Part shown: piece by piece, positions 32,954 through 41,544 of the stretch
Position numbering within the stretch: position 1 is the stretch's first letter
Layout of the letters: every line of letters begins with the position of its first letter
DNA from: a virus
Length of the DNA stretch: 64,000 nucleotides
Direction: 5' to 3' (one strand)
Virus record (IMG/VR): IMGVR_UViG_3300050343_000215
Span: 1-64,000 of that record
Made by a program: the position numbers and the translations under genes
Notes under the pieces: model-generated
The model's database searches: none
Seen by the model: only the letters and a program-made list of their open reading frames with translations
Told to the model about the DNA's origin: nothing

Positions 32954-35340
32954 TCAATATCACTATCATGTGTAGATCTAGTAAATACACTCGTTCTCAT
33001 AAAAATATCAGGAGAATCATCACCGACAAAACTAGGTGCTTTCTTCTTACCAGGAATCTTAATATAATCAGGCGGCAGTGGTGTAATGTCTAGTTTCTGC
33101 TCATTTTTACCAGACATCATACTACCTTGAGCATTCTCAAGATTTTGTGATGGCATCGGACCCTTATATCCAGGAGCATTATAATAAGCATTGGGACCAG
33201 TAACCTGATCATACGTGGCTGTAGAAGCAGGATTAACTAATTCATTAATAATTAACTCAGCAAATAATGCAAATGGATTCAGTGCAGAAGAAGGATTGAT
33301 ACCTCTTCCTACAGCACGAACAGGTCTTTCAAATGCCTGACGAACAGCAGGAGTAGGACCAGTTTTTACCATATCAGGTGTGAATGCCTTGAAAGGATTC
33401 CATCCTTTCATTCCTGTTGCACCAGATTTAAATGCTTTATTACTTCTAGTAATTTGTCTGGCATCATCTGCCATCAAACCATCTGGTCCTCTCCATCGCG
33501 CAGTATTCTCATTAGGAACTCTAGTATTTCTACCCTTATTCCACCATCCGGCAAGACCACCATCTGCCATAGGCATAATCTTACTAGACATTCCTCTAAA
33601 ATAATTTAATGATTCACTATTATACAATTGAACATCACCATATCCACCACTTGATTTAGTTTTAATTTTTGGTATTATATCACTACCTTGTAAAAAGTCT
33701 TCTATTTTGGTTTTAGCGGCTGGTTTGTTAAGACTTTCTTGTAAACTTCTCGCATTCATATCTCTTTGAATACCTGCAGGTGCTGGTTGATCCGACAAAT
33801 TTCTAACTTGTCTTTCAATTCCTTTTTGATCTCTTTGTTTTTGGGATACTTTTCTACCAGTGCGAGTTACCTTTCCTCCACCACCTTGCATACGCGCTAA
33901 TGCTCTCTGTCTAGCAGTCATTCCTGCTCCAGGTTTCACTGGTGTAGCAATAGGTTTAGGCGCAACTGTAGTTACAGGTTTAGGAGCAGCAACAGTTGTA
34001 GCAGCAACATCATCTGCCACACCAGTGCCTGCTTTTCCTGCCTTAACAGTAATCTCAGCAACATCATCACTTAAACCAAATAATCTTTTAAGACCAGGAA
34101 CTCTAGAAACAAATGGAACTCCAAGTCTTCTAACGGTGTTTGCGATTGCAGGTGCTTTTGCGGCACCCTGTTGTAATGCACCACCGCCACTCATCATCAT
34201 GACAGTTTCTAATGCAAATTCTAAATCCTTACTGATAGGAAGACCAGTAACTTCAGCTAATGATTTAGGATTAGTAAATCCATCCAACATTGTCTGTAAG
34301 GGATTTACTGCTGGAGGTGGTTCTGAAATTACTGGTGATACTGGTGAGTATTCAGTTTGTTCACCATTAATTTCTTCATTAAGTTGTTTGAGTGCTTCCT
34401 TTGGTGTGAGTGCAGGAGCAGCTGCCTGAGATGCTGCATCAAATTCACCACTGCGTAAAAACTCTTCCGTTTGACCATTAGAATTTGAAAAAGCTAATGG
34501 TGTAGTTGCATCTGCAGATTCATTACTAGCTACCCCTGGATTTAATAAAGGTCCAAAAAGAAACGGTAGGAGTTTTAAAATATCTGGGAACGCAAACCCA
34601 GGTTCAAATTCTGGTTCTTCTTTCTTAGGAGGAATAAGAACACCGGGTGGATTAGGTTGCAGAGGAGGTTTAACCTTAGTCCCTTCGGCAGCAGGATTTA
34701 GAGATGGCTTTGGATTTTTGCTTGGTACAGGAGCGGTGCCAGGGGATCCGCCGGGTCCTCTACCACCGCCACGGCGACCGCCACCAAAAAATGGAAATCC
34801 ACCACCACCAGGCAGTTTAGGTTTCTTAGATCCACCGCCCATGGCGTCAGGATTTTCAAAATCAACAGTCTTATCTAATAGATACTCTTCAAATGTATTT
34901 TGATATAACTCTCTCTTACGCTCAAATAATTCTTTCTCTGTGAGAATCTGTACTTTCTGAAGTTTGACAACATCCTTCATCAACTTTTCAGTTGCTGCCA
35001 TCTTAGCTTCAATCGCCTTCAGATGCCCCTGGATAGTCTTATTCTTTACAGGGGGGATCTTAATATTTTCAATTTTAGGCAGATCCAGAGTCGCAGCAGC
35101 AGGCATCTCTGCCATCCCAACAACCTGATCAGGAGTAACAGGAGGATTGACTGCCTTTACAACAATCTTAGGATCTGTACTGGGGTCTAACCCAGGATTG
35201 CCAACCTTAGGTGGACCCTGTTGAGCAGCAGGTTGACCCTGTTGAGCAGCAGCAGGTTGCTGTTTATTATTAGCAGCAGGTTGCTGACCAGCAGCTGGCT
35301 GATTATTATTAGGTGGTTGATTTGCTGCGGGTACTGCCAT
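32950..35340 (-). CDS. Large tail-cluster structural protein, 796 residues
   Basis: The N-terminus is a low-complexity Q/N/A/P stretch (NNNQPAAGQQPAANNKQQPA). A coiled-coil-like segment follows at about 95-150 (KAIEAKMAATEKLMKDVVKL), then a glycine-rich stretch and long helical or disordered parts. It lies immediately after the gp26 frameshift extension, where lambda-type phages keep the tape measure gene. A tape-measure or hub-assembly role is possible but unproven. Confidence 0.5.
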   Translation of the reverse strand: MAVPAANQPPNNNQPAAGQQPAANNKQQPAAAQQGQPAAQQGPPKVGNPGLDPSTDPKIVVKAVNPPVTPDQVVGMAEMPAAATLDLPKIENIKIPPVKNKTIQGHLKAIEAKMAATEKLMKDVVKLQKVQILTEKELFERKRELYQNTFEEYLLDKTVDFENPDAMGGGSKKPKLPGGGGFPFFGGGRRGGGRGPGGSPGTAPVPSKNPKPSLNPAAEGTKVKPPLQPNPPGVLIPPKKEEPEFEPGFAFPDILKLLPFLFGPLLNPGVASNESADATTPLAFSNSNGQTEEFLRSGEFDAASQAAAPALTPKEALKQLNEEINGEQTEYSPVSPVISEPPPAVNPLQTMLDGFTNPKSLAEVTGLPISKDLEFALETVMMMSGGGALQQGAAKAPAIANTVRRLGVPFVSRVPGLKRLFGLSDDVAEITVKAGKAGTGVADDVAATTVAAPKPVTTVAPKPIATPVKPGAGMTARQRALARMQGGGGKVTRTGRKVSQKQRDQKGIERQVRNLSDQPAPAGIQRDMNARSLQESLNKPAAKTKIEDFLQGSDIIPKIKTKSSGGYGDVQLYNSESLNYFRGMSSKIMPMADGGLAGWWNKGRNTRVPNENTARWRGPDGLMADDARQITRSNKAFKSGATGMKGWNPFKAFTPDMVKTGPTPAVRQAFERPVRAVGRGINPSSALNPFALFAELIINELVNPASTATYDQVTGPNAYYNAPGYKGPMPSQNLENAQGSMMSGKNEQKLDITPLPPDYIKIPGKKKAPSFVGDDSPDIFMRTSVFTRSTHDSDID

Positions 35341-35522
35341 TACTGTTGTGCTGCTCTACGTGCGTTTTCTTTTTCAATAAAATCAACTAATAAACTCACA
35401 TAGACATCCCGTTCCCACGGCATCATATTTTCTATCTCTGTCAAACTATATTTATGATGCTGCATGAGATTAAAATTTAGTCGGAAATAGTTTTCCAGAT
35501 TATTCTGAAAAACCGCTATGCG
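35340..35522 (-). CDS. Predicted -1 frameshift extension of gp26 (60 codons)
   Basis: Reading in the -1 frame from the end of gp26 gives RIAVFQNNLENYFRLNFNLM and then QHHKYSLTEIENMMPWERDV, ending with a TAA that overlaps the ATG at 35340. The gp26 end contains overlapping slippery heptamers A-AAT-TTT and T-TTT-TTC (35522-35531). The segment resembles the C-terminal part of tail assembly chaperones made by frameshifting in many phages. A separate 41-residue protein from ATG 35465 is the alternative. Confidence 0.65.
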   Translation of the reverse strand, partial: RIAVFQNNLENYFRLNFNLMQHHKYSLTEIENMMPWERDVYVSLLVDFIEKENARRAAQQ

Positions 35523-36229
35523 AAAAAATTTGCTAATCCCTCAATTGTGACATCAGATTTCACACCCGTCTTAGGATTAGTTACCTTTACCGTATGAGTA
35601 AGTCTAGGCATAGTTGAAAAGAATGACTGAACTTTCTGATACTGCTTAGAATTTAGTTGCTCAACAAACTCTTCAATTTCTTTCTTAGTAGAATCTGCTA
35701 CCTCCCATGTCTCTTCATCATTGTAGATAGTATCAATACATTCAACAGCATATTCAAAAGTGCTGTCAATAAGACTTTTCTCGTCATCGGGTTTCTTTTC
35801 CATGATGTATTTCATCGTAGGATACTTCATTTTAATAAAGTAACCATTCTCAAGATCAATCGTATCACTATGTTCTTTAGACTTAACTACCTGAATATCA
35901 TCAATATTGATCTCAACCTCTGCCTGTGTCTCACCATCATCAGGACAGGTGATGGAAAACTCAAGGATCTCGCCAACAGACTTGGCACGAACGTTGAGGA
36001 AGATATACTCAACATCAAATGTAGAAAGAGTATCTAAATCAATCTTAGTTTGTACGCAATTTTCAATGATTTGAATAATAGCACTGGTAACTTCATCTTG
36101 GCTTTCAGACTCCAATGCAAGAAGAAGGATTTTTTCTTCTCTAACTACAAATGGTCTGTATTTTACTTTTTTTCCTGTAGATGGAATTTTCAGTTCATGG
36201 ACAGGGGTGTTAATCTGGGGTAATGACAT
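35516..36229 (-). CDS. gp26: gp26 baseplate hub assembly protein
   Basis: The 237-residue protein starts MSLPQINTPVHELKIPSTGK and continues KVKYRPFVVREEKILLLALE, a close match to the T4 gp26 opening (...SGKKVKFRPFTVREEK...). The rest is mixed alpha/beta with acidic stretches. T4 gp26 acts in building the baseplate hub. The gene ends GLANFFA at a run of T that could allow a -1 frameshift. Confidence 0.85.
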   Translation of the reverse strand: MSLPQINTPVHELKIPSTGKKVKYRPFVVREEKILLLALESESQDEVTSAIIQIIENCVQTKIDLDTLSTFDVEYIFLNVRAKSVGEILEFSITCPDDGETQAEVEINIDDIQVVKSKEHSDTIDLENGYFIKMKYPTMKYIMEKKPDDEKSLIDSTFEYAVECIDTIYNDEETWEVADSTKKEIEEFVEQLNSKQYQKVQSFFSTMPRLTHTVKVTNPKTGVKSDVTIEGLANFFA

Positions 36230-36243
36230 AGTTCAAAAAATAA

Positions 36244-36924
36244 TTAGAATTCTGCTCCTTTTGTATCGTAAAAGATTACGACATGTTTTTCATACCTAAA
36301 GGATACTCTCAATTTATTTAGTGTGCTAGCACCATACGCTAATGGCACACTCTCAATGTTATAAGGGTATACATTAATCATATCATAATAGCATGAATTA
36401 GATCCAGAAGGACCAGTTCTATCTTTATAACTTTTAGTCACAGTCATCCTAGGACAAACCATTTCATCATAATAACGTAATCCAACAGTGTTGGTTGCCA
36501 TTCTTCTTTTTTCTTTTTCTTCTGGGATAATTTCACCACCTTCGCTATTCATGCTCTGTTCAGGAAACATGCCACCCATCCATGCTTCAAAGAATTTTGA
36601 AGGGCTGAGTTGATTAGTCTGAATAAAACTCAATCGCATATCATTATAAAGTTTAGCATGAGGATATTGAATTAATCTACCTGCATATACACCATCAACT
36701 TCCTGTGTAGCAGTAAATGTTCCCGGCAATGATGCTTCATCACACAAGAACATCATATTCTCAAATGCTCCATCTCCAGAAGTCATACCAAATCCATAAT
36801 ATTGTAATCTGGTTAGAATCTCGGCATTTTTTATAGAATCAAAGCTTAACTTTACCTCATACTCGTTAGAATATGATCCACCCTTATCAACATTGAATAT
36901 CCCTCTAAGCTTAGATATAGACAT
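36244..36924 (-). CDS. gp54-like tail tube initiator / tube-type protein
   Basis: The start at 36924 (MSISKLRGIFNVDKGGSYSN) is chosen because a late promoter motif lies at 36956-36962. The 226-residue protein has a tail-tube-type fold pattern: FLCDEASLPGTFTATQEVDG near the N-terminus and YPYNIESVPLAYGASTLNKL then RVSFRYEKH near the end. T4 gp54 and gp19 share this pattern. Its position next to gp26 and gp48 favours gp54. Confidence 0.6.
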   Translation of the reverse strand: MSISKLRGIFNVDKGGSYSNEYEVKLSFDSIKNAEILTRLQYYGFGMTSGDGAFENMMFLCDEASLPGTFTATQEVDGVYAGRLIQYPHAKLYNDMRLSFIQTNQLSPSKFFEAWMGGMFPEQSMNSEGGEIIPEEKEKRRMATNTVGLRYYDEMVCPRMTVTKSYKDRTGPSGSNSCYYDMINVYPYNIESVPLAYGASTLNKLRVSFRYEKHVVIFYDTKGAEF

Positions 36925-36929
36925 TAACT

Positions 36930-36962
36930 CTAAATAGAAATACTTGTTCTTCATATATTTAT
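36930..36962. promoter_or_regulatory. Divergent late-promoter motifs
   Basis: CTAAATAG lies on the plus strand (36930-36937) before gp4 at 36961, and CATAAATA lies on the minus strand (36963-36956) before the tube-type gene at 36924. The two motifs point away from each other across about 30 bases, at the border of the plus-strand island. Confidence 0.45.
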
Positions 36963-37395
36963 GGCATATTCTGGCAAGTTCAGACCAAAGAACCCAAAGA
37001 AATATAAAGGTGATCCGAGGTTGGTAATATACAGATCATTATGGGAACTAAAATTTATGAAGTGGTGTGACGACCACGATCATATACTTGAGTGGGGCAG
37101 TGAAGAAATTGTAGTTCCCTATCGTTCTCCTTTAGATGGAAGAGTTCACAGATACTTTGTTGATTTCTATGCCAAAGTTCGTAATAAATCTGGGACAGCA
37201 AAGAAATATTTGATTGAAGTTAAACCAAAGAAACAGACAGTTGAACCTAAACTACCTAAAAGAAAAACTAAACGTTATCTCACTGAGGTTACCACATATA
37301 TCACCAATCAAGCGAAGTGGGAAGCAGCAAGGGAATGGTGTGCAGATCATGGACTTGAGTTCATCATACTCACAGAGGATCATTTAAATGTCTAA
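36961..37395 (+). CDS. gp4: gp4 head completion protein
   Basis: The 144-residue protein begins MAYSGKFRPKNPKKYKGDPR and continues YRSLWELKFMKWCDDHDHIL, EWGSEEIVVPYRSPLDGRVH and RYFVDFYAK. These blocks are the hallmarks of T4 gp4/gp50, with a TnsA-like nuclease fold (E, D and ExK in YLIEVKPKK). It acts late in capsid completion before tail joining. First gene of the plus-strand island; its stop overlaps the next ATG. Confidence 0.9.
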   Translation: MAYSGKFRPKNPKKYKGDPRLVIYRSLWELKFMKWCDDHDHILEWGSEEIVVPYRSPLDGRVHRYFVDFYAKVRNKSGTAKKYLIEVKPKKQTVEPKLPKRKTKRYLTEVTTYITNQAKWEAAREWCADHGLEFIILTEDHLNV

Positions 37396-37846
37396 GGGAT
37401 TTGGTAGTAATGACAGAACACAAGGTGGATTGGAGAAACATATCATAAAGAATTCTGGCGGTCAGAAAAAAAGTAGAGAGTGGTATCGCAGAGAAGTCTT
37501 TGAATACCTCTACGATAACATGACTGATGAGATTGAACCAGAAAAACTTTACTTCTATGAATATGATCCGAAATATAAAGAAAAGATGGATAAATATGAC
37601 ATATATCCTTTAGTATATGCCTTTGATCGTGGTAAAGATAACTTTCTAGGTTCAAATATTCATTACCTTCGTGACAGAGAGAAAGGTCCGTATGCTCTTG
37701 CCCTCCTAAATAAAAAAGCAAGGATTATTGAAAAAACAATCCATCGTTATATCTTCAAACAAGCTGATAATTTATTCTTTGAAGTGAAAGAAGAAGATTG
37801 GGAATTTATAGCATCTCTACCCATCCATAAGTTTATAGACAACTAA
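37388..37846 (+). CDS. Conserved-type cyanophage protein between gp4 and gp48
   Basis: The 152-residue protein starts MSKGFGSNDRTQGGLEKHII and contains LYFYEYDPKYKEKMDKYDIY and FLGSNIHYLRDR. I recall related proteins at the same position in other T4-like marine phages, but no function. It overlaps gp4 by eight bases and gp48 by one, so a head- or baseplate-completion role is plausible. Confidence 0.7.
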   Translation: MSKGFGSNDRTQGGLEKHIIKNSGGQKKSREWYRREVFEYLYDNMTDEIEPEKLYFYEYDPKYKEKMDKYDIYPLVYAFDRGKDNFLGSNIHYLRDREKGPYALALLNKKARIIEKTIHRYIFKQADNLFFEVKEEDWEFIASLPIHKFIDN

Positions 37847-38904
37847 TGCCATCCGCTGCTTTTTTACCATCAACGCGATATCCAGTAGAATTTTCCTCTA
37901 ATGGTCCTTCTGTGGACTATCTTGAGATGCAATTTATTAGAAGAGATTATAAGAGCACAGATATAAAATATTTTCCAGAACCTTCATTAAACAAGATCTT
38001 AGTTTACGTTCCTCAAAAAGTAACTGAAGCAATCTCGCAGCAGTTTAATCAAACTACACTTGGTGAATTAGGTAGTTTTCTTGGATCAAGAGCAGACGCT
38101 GGTGTGGCTGTTAAAAATGCACTTACAAGAACTGCTGAGCAGTTTTTATTAAATAAATCTGTTGATGTCGCTAATAAATTAGGTGCAACAAACCTCTCTG
38201 CTTCTGGATTGCTTTCAGCAACTAGTGGTGTTGTGTTCAACCCAAATCTTGAAGTTCTTTATGAAGGACCAGACTTCAGGACATTTAATTTCCAGTTTAA
38301 CTTATTCACTAAGTCAAGAGCAGATGCATCAGCAATTTTTAACATTGTAGAAACTTTAAGAGTGGCAAGTTTACCTAGTTCATCTGGCAATCCTAATACA
38401 AAAGCGATGGCAGATGTATTTACAGATACATCTGCTATTGACACTGCAACAGGGTTATTAGACATCGGTGCAGGAGCAGTAACTGGGGCTATTTCAGGTA
38501 AGATAAGCTCAGCATCCACTGCTGCAAAAGGAGGTAAACAGGGAGCTTTAGATAAACTTTCAGGTCTTTTTGCTCCAGCAGGAACGCTCCTAGGAGCTGC
38601 TGCAACTGCTGGCGGTTTCTTATTTAACGGTGGTTCTAGATTTATCAAACAACCTCCATTCATACTTCTTACATATAAGAGAGGAGCAGATGATCATCCT
38701 TTTATCAAACCACTGCTCCCATGCGCTATTAATCAGATTAATTTTGATTTTACGCCAACTGGAAACTACACTACAGTAGGTGAATTTAATGCTGACCCAA
38801 AGGCAACTACTGTTGGAGTCACAATTACTATGAATCTCACTGAAGTGACAAATCTATTTGCTGATAAAATGTTCACCGAAAGAGCACCAGGAGTCAAAAG
38901 CTAA
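37846..38904 (+). CDS. gp48: gp48-like baseplate tube cap protein
   Basis: The 352-residue protein opens with VEFSSNGPSVDYLEMQFIRR and has a long Ala/Gly-rich helical middle (LLDIGAGAVTGAISGKISSA). It ends with a tube-type strand region (FILLTYKRGADDHPFIKPLL, INQINFDFTPTGNYTTVGEF). This fits gp48, which caps the baseplate and starts the tail tube. Its placement before gp53 matches other cyanophages. Confidence 0.7.
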   Translation: MPSAAFLPSTRYPVEFSSNGPSVDYLEMQFIRRDYKSTDIKYFPEPSLNKILVYVPQKVTEAISQQFNQTTLGELGSFLGSRADAGVAVKNALTRTAEQFLLNKSVDVANKLGATNLSASGLLSATSGVVFNPNLEVLYEGPDFRTFNFQFNLFTKSRADASAIFNIVETLRVASLPSSSGNPNTKAMADVFTDTSAIDTATGLLDIGAGAVTGAISGKISSASTAAKGGKQGALDKLSGLFAPAGTLLGAAATAGGFLFNGGSRFIKQPPFILLTYKRGADDHPFIKPLLPCAINQINFDFTPTGNYTTVGEFNADPKATTVGVTITMNLTEVTNLFADKMFTERAPGVKS

Positions 38905-39599
38905 TGCCCGGATTTTTCTCATATCTACCAAAAATAGAATATACTCCAACTAGAACTAAATTTCAGTTTACTAATCAAGATTTTGTAGTCGCTGTAAATA
39001 TTTTTAAAGGATTGAGTATTAATAATTCTGTATATACTACAGATTTATTTAAAGAATTTCAATTAAGAGATGGTGTTAGACCGGACCAAGTTGCTGAGGC
39101 AGTTTATGGTGATTCTAGTTATGATTGGGTTATTTTACTAACTAATAAAATTGTTGACCTTAAAAATGATTGGCCATTAAGTAATTCAGAATTTGAAAAA
39201 CTTATTACTAAAAAATATACTAATCCACACTTAGTAAAAAACTACCTTACCAAAGAAGTCAAAAATGACATTGGTGAGATAATTCTTCCTAGTGGATTAG
39301 AAGTATATTATAATCCAAACGATCAAGACTCATTTAAAATTACATACATTAAATCATATAATCCAATAGTAGAAGAAACTGAGAATGGTGCAACATTATT
39401 GACATCAATTACTTATTATGAGTGGGAACAACAACTCAATGAAGAAAAAAGAGTATTGCAAGTTCTTAAACCAGATTATCTTGAGACCTTTGTAAAAATC
39501 TTCAATGCATCAGCAAATTATATGCGTGATGTAAAAGCTGATGCTGGAATAAAGCAAACTTTAAACAAAACTAGCATCTTTAACAATATTACTCTATAA
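38904..39599 (+). CDS. gp53: gp53 baseplate wedge protein
   Basis: The 231-residue protein contains RPDQVAEAVYGDSSYDWVIL and LTNKIVDLKNDWPLS, the LysM-like segment of T4 gp53 (...ELANAIYGNPQLYWVLLMCN...). T4 gp53 joins wedges into the baseplate hexagon. A strong bidirectional terminator follows 13 bases after the stop, closing the plus-strand island. Confidence 0.85.
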   Translation: MPGFFSYLPKIEYTPTRTKFQFTNQDFVVAVNIFKGLSINNSVYTTDLFKEFQLRDGVRPDQVAEAVYGDSSYDWVILLTNKIVDLKNDWPLSNSEFEKLITKKYTNPHLVKNYLTKEVKNDIGEIILPSGLEVYYNPNDQDSFKITYIKSYNPIVEETENGATLLTSITYYEWEQQLNEEKRVLQVLKPDYLETFVKIFNASANYMRDVKADAGIKQTLNKTSIFNNITL

Positions 39600-39611
39600 A
39601 ACCTCACAGAC

Positions 39612-39644
39612 AAAAAAATACCCCGAATTTTTTTTCGGGGTTTT
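39612..39644. terminator. Bidirectional rho-independent terminator
   Basis: CCCCGAA and TTCGGGG form a stem flanked by A7 upstream and T4 downstream, so it can end the plus-strand gp53 transcript and the minus-strand transcript coming from 39652 onward. Confidence 0.85.
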
Positions 39645-39651
39645 ATGGAAT

Positions 39652-39861
39652 TTAAAAACCCAATTCGTAGCAGGAAGATCTTGCTAGGTCTGGGTTTTTT
39701 TTGAGTGTTCTATGAACATGACCATGCACGTCTGCTTCTAAAGTAAGGTGTGCTTTAGTATGCACAAACTGAATCACAAATAACATTCCAACAAAAGTAA
39801 GATTTAGATAAGTAACTGGGTGATTCAGACCTTTCCAAAGAAACTTGATCACTTTATTCAC
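39652..39861 (-). CDS. Small membrane protein, 69 residues
   Basis: The start is a GTG at 39861 that overlaps the TGA of the upstream gene. A single hydrophobic segment (NHPVTYLNLTFVGMLFVIQF) follows a basic N-terminus. Several histidines follow (VHTKAHLTLEADVHGHVHRT). The function is unknown. Confidence 0.6.
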   Translation of the reverse strand: MNKVIKFLWKGLNHPVTYLNLTFVGMLFVIQFVHTKAHLTLEADVHGHVHRTLKKNPDLARSSCYELGF

Positions 39862-39971
39862 TTAATGAACTTGTCCATACGAAGTTTGACATAATACATT
39901 CCGATGACCCATACGGAGAAGAGGAACCCCTCCCCGTAGGACATGGAGTTCCAAGCATGTACTGCTTCCAT
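39858..39971 (-). CDS. Tiny membrane protein, 37 residues
   Basis: The frame reads MEAVHAWNSMSYGEGFLFSV and WVIGMYYVKLRMDKF, with one transmembrane segment and a basic end. Its ATG overlaps the stop of the upstream gene and its stop overlaps the next start. The coupled layout supports it. The function is unknown. Confidence 0.6.
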   Translation of the reverse strand: MEAVHAWNSMSYGEGFLFSVWVIGMYYVKLRMDKFIK

Positions 39972-40174
39972 CACTCTTGATTCTTCTTATTGAATCCGAA
40001 TGGTCCTTCTTTATCTTCCAATGCAAATTTTAATGCAATACCACCAACAGCTTCCATAACCTTTAGGATGTCCTCTGACTTAGCATTCTCACCCAGTTCT
40101 TTGGCAACATACCAATACTTTGGCCAGAATGTTTCACCTGCTTTTTGATAGTCTTCAACAGTTAAGATTTTCAT
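39971..40174 (-). CDS. Small hypothetical protein, 67 residues
   Basis: The protein MKILTVEDYQKAGETFWPKY contains KSEDILKVMEAVGGIALKFA, probably helical. It overlaps the gp32 stop by four bases, so it is co-transcribed with gp32. The function is unknown. Confidence 0.65.
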   Translation of the reverse strand: MKILTVEDYQKAGETFWPKYWYVAKELGENAKSEDILKVMEAVGGIALKFALEDKEGPFGFNKKNQE

Positions 40175-41136
40175 GAATCTTCTTCAGCAAGGCGAGCGAA
40201 GTATGACAGGGTGTCATCATTGTCAGTCGTAGGAGCAGAACGTGTTGCAACAGTGGGTTGCAGTTCACTCAGTTCCTTACGGATTTCTGGAGTGGCAGGA
40301 CGTGAAGGAAATGAAGGTGCTCCCATGATGTCAGAATCATTGAAACCACCACGACCTTCAGACTCATCTTCCATAGTTTCACGATCAAACTTCTTGCTGG
40401 TTGTACGACCGAGCACAACATTCAAACGTGACTCAAGTTCCTCATAGGACTTAAAGTTCTTAGCATCCATGAACTCATTCAAAGAATGCTGTGACTTCCA
40501 TACTTGCTCCAGTTCAGAGTCAGCCATGTCCTCAAGGGTAGAAGGGACAGCAAAATCAGACTTATCATAGTTCCAATAACCATCCTTCTTCTGCAGCTTC
40601 AGTTTGAAGTTAGCACCCTGCCACATATCAAATGGATTGATAGGAGTCTCATCTTGAAACTCAGGTTGCATTGCTGCCTGAATCTTGTCAAAGATCTTCT
40701 TACCAAACTTATAGAGGAAAACTTTACCCTCGTTACCAGGGTTAGTAGGATCACTTACAACATAGATGTTGGAGTAGTAAGAGAGTTTACGCTTCTGCTT
40801 ACGAGCAACCTCCTTGTCGCTGTCAAGACCACTGTTCCATAGTGTACGGTTGAGTTCCGACACGGGATCTTTCTTACCCAGAGTGGTTAGAGAGTTTTCA
40901 ATATACCATCCACCAGTACCTTGGAAACCGTGGGACCAGACCTTTGCCCAGGGAAGTTCTTCACCATCAGGAGCAGGCAGGAAGCGGATTACTGCGTAAC
41001 CGTTACCAGACTTATCCATCTCGGGTTTCCAGAAACGATCATCACTGCTACCACCAGTAGCTTGGAGTTTGTCAATCTCCTTAGTCAGACGATCAAAACC
41101 AAATTTAGAGCTGTTTTTAAGATCAGCAAAAGACAT
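40171..41136 (-). CDS. gp32: gp32 single-stranded DNA-binding protein
   Basis: The 321-residue protein begins MSFADLKNSSKFGFDRLTKE. It contains FWKPEMDKSGNGYAVIRFLP and SYYSNIYVVSDPTNPGNEGK, which are typical of T4 gp32, and an acidic tail (TDNDDTLSYFARLAEEDS). gp32 coats ssDNA and organises replication and recombination proteins. I see no cysteine in the sequence, so the zinc site of T4 gp32 is missing. It stands near gp59, its helicase-loading partner. Confidence 0.9.
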   Translation of the reverse strand: MSFADLKNSSKFGFDRLTKEIDKLQATGGSSDDRFWKPEMDKSGNGYAVIRFLPAPDGEELPWAKVWSHGFQGTGGWYIENSLTTLGKKDPVSELNRTLWNSGLDSDKEVARKQKRKLSYYSNIYVVSDPTNPGNEGKVFLYKFGKKIFDKIQAAMQPEFQDETPINPFDMWQGANFKLKLQKKDGYWNYDKSDFAVPSTLEDMADSELEQVWKSQHSLNEFMDAKNFKSYEELESRLNVVLGRTTSKKFDRETMEDESEGRGGFNDSDIMGAPSFPSRPATPEIRKELSELQPTVATRSAPTTDNDDTLSYFARLAEEDS

Positions 41137-41202
41137 TCGTATTACCTTGTATTGTTTGTATTTGTTGGATTACGATGACCCAACAGGATCATCATACACT
41201 AT

Positions 41203-41544
41203 TTAGAGGTCGCCGTCAAGCACCTGCTGACGGACATTCTCCATGTTTTTACGGAAACTATCATAGATCCCTAACATGTCAAGACCATCGGCATCCATGC
41301 CTAGTGTCTTAGCAGCACGTCGGAATTCTGCTTGCAGTTCCTTTGCCATAGGATCATCAGAAAGATTTAATCTCATGTAAAATATTTTTTGACGCTCAAT
41401 CAAGTCCAGCATTGCATCAAAAAAATCTATACGATCATCTGATGTCATCATAGGAATAAATGGCATCCTATTAACAATTTCTTGCTGCTTAAGACTAATC
41501 TCTTCAGCTTCTTGTTGTACTATTTTTGAATCAAAGAAAGACAT
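41203..41544 (-). CDS. DUF1825 family protein
   Basis: The 113-residue protein starts MSFFDSKIVQQEAEEISLKQ and contains FFDAMLDLIERQKIFYMRLN then LSDDPMAKELQAEF. This matches DUF1825, a family of cyanobacteria and their phages with unknown function. The gene overlaps the gp59 end by 25 bases and precedes gp32. Confidence 0.8.
   Translation of the reverse strand: MSFFDSKIVQQEAEEISLKQQEIVNRMPFIPMMTSDDRIDFFDAMLDLIERQKIFYMRLNLSDDPMAKELQAEFRRAAKTLGMDADGLDMLGIYDSFRKNMENVRQQVLDGDL

Noticed and set aside
33860-34429. Plus-strand open frame of 189 codons
   Set aside because: It is an antisense shadow of the 796-residue tail protein (Ala/Gly/Pro-rich DNA) without RBS or domain.
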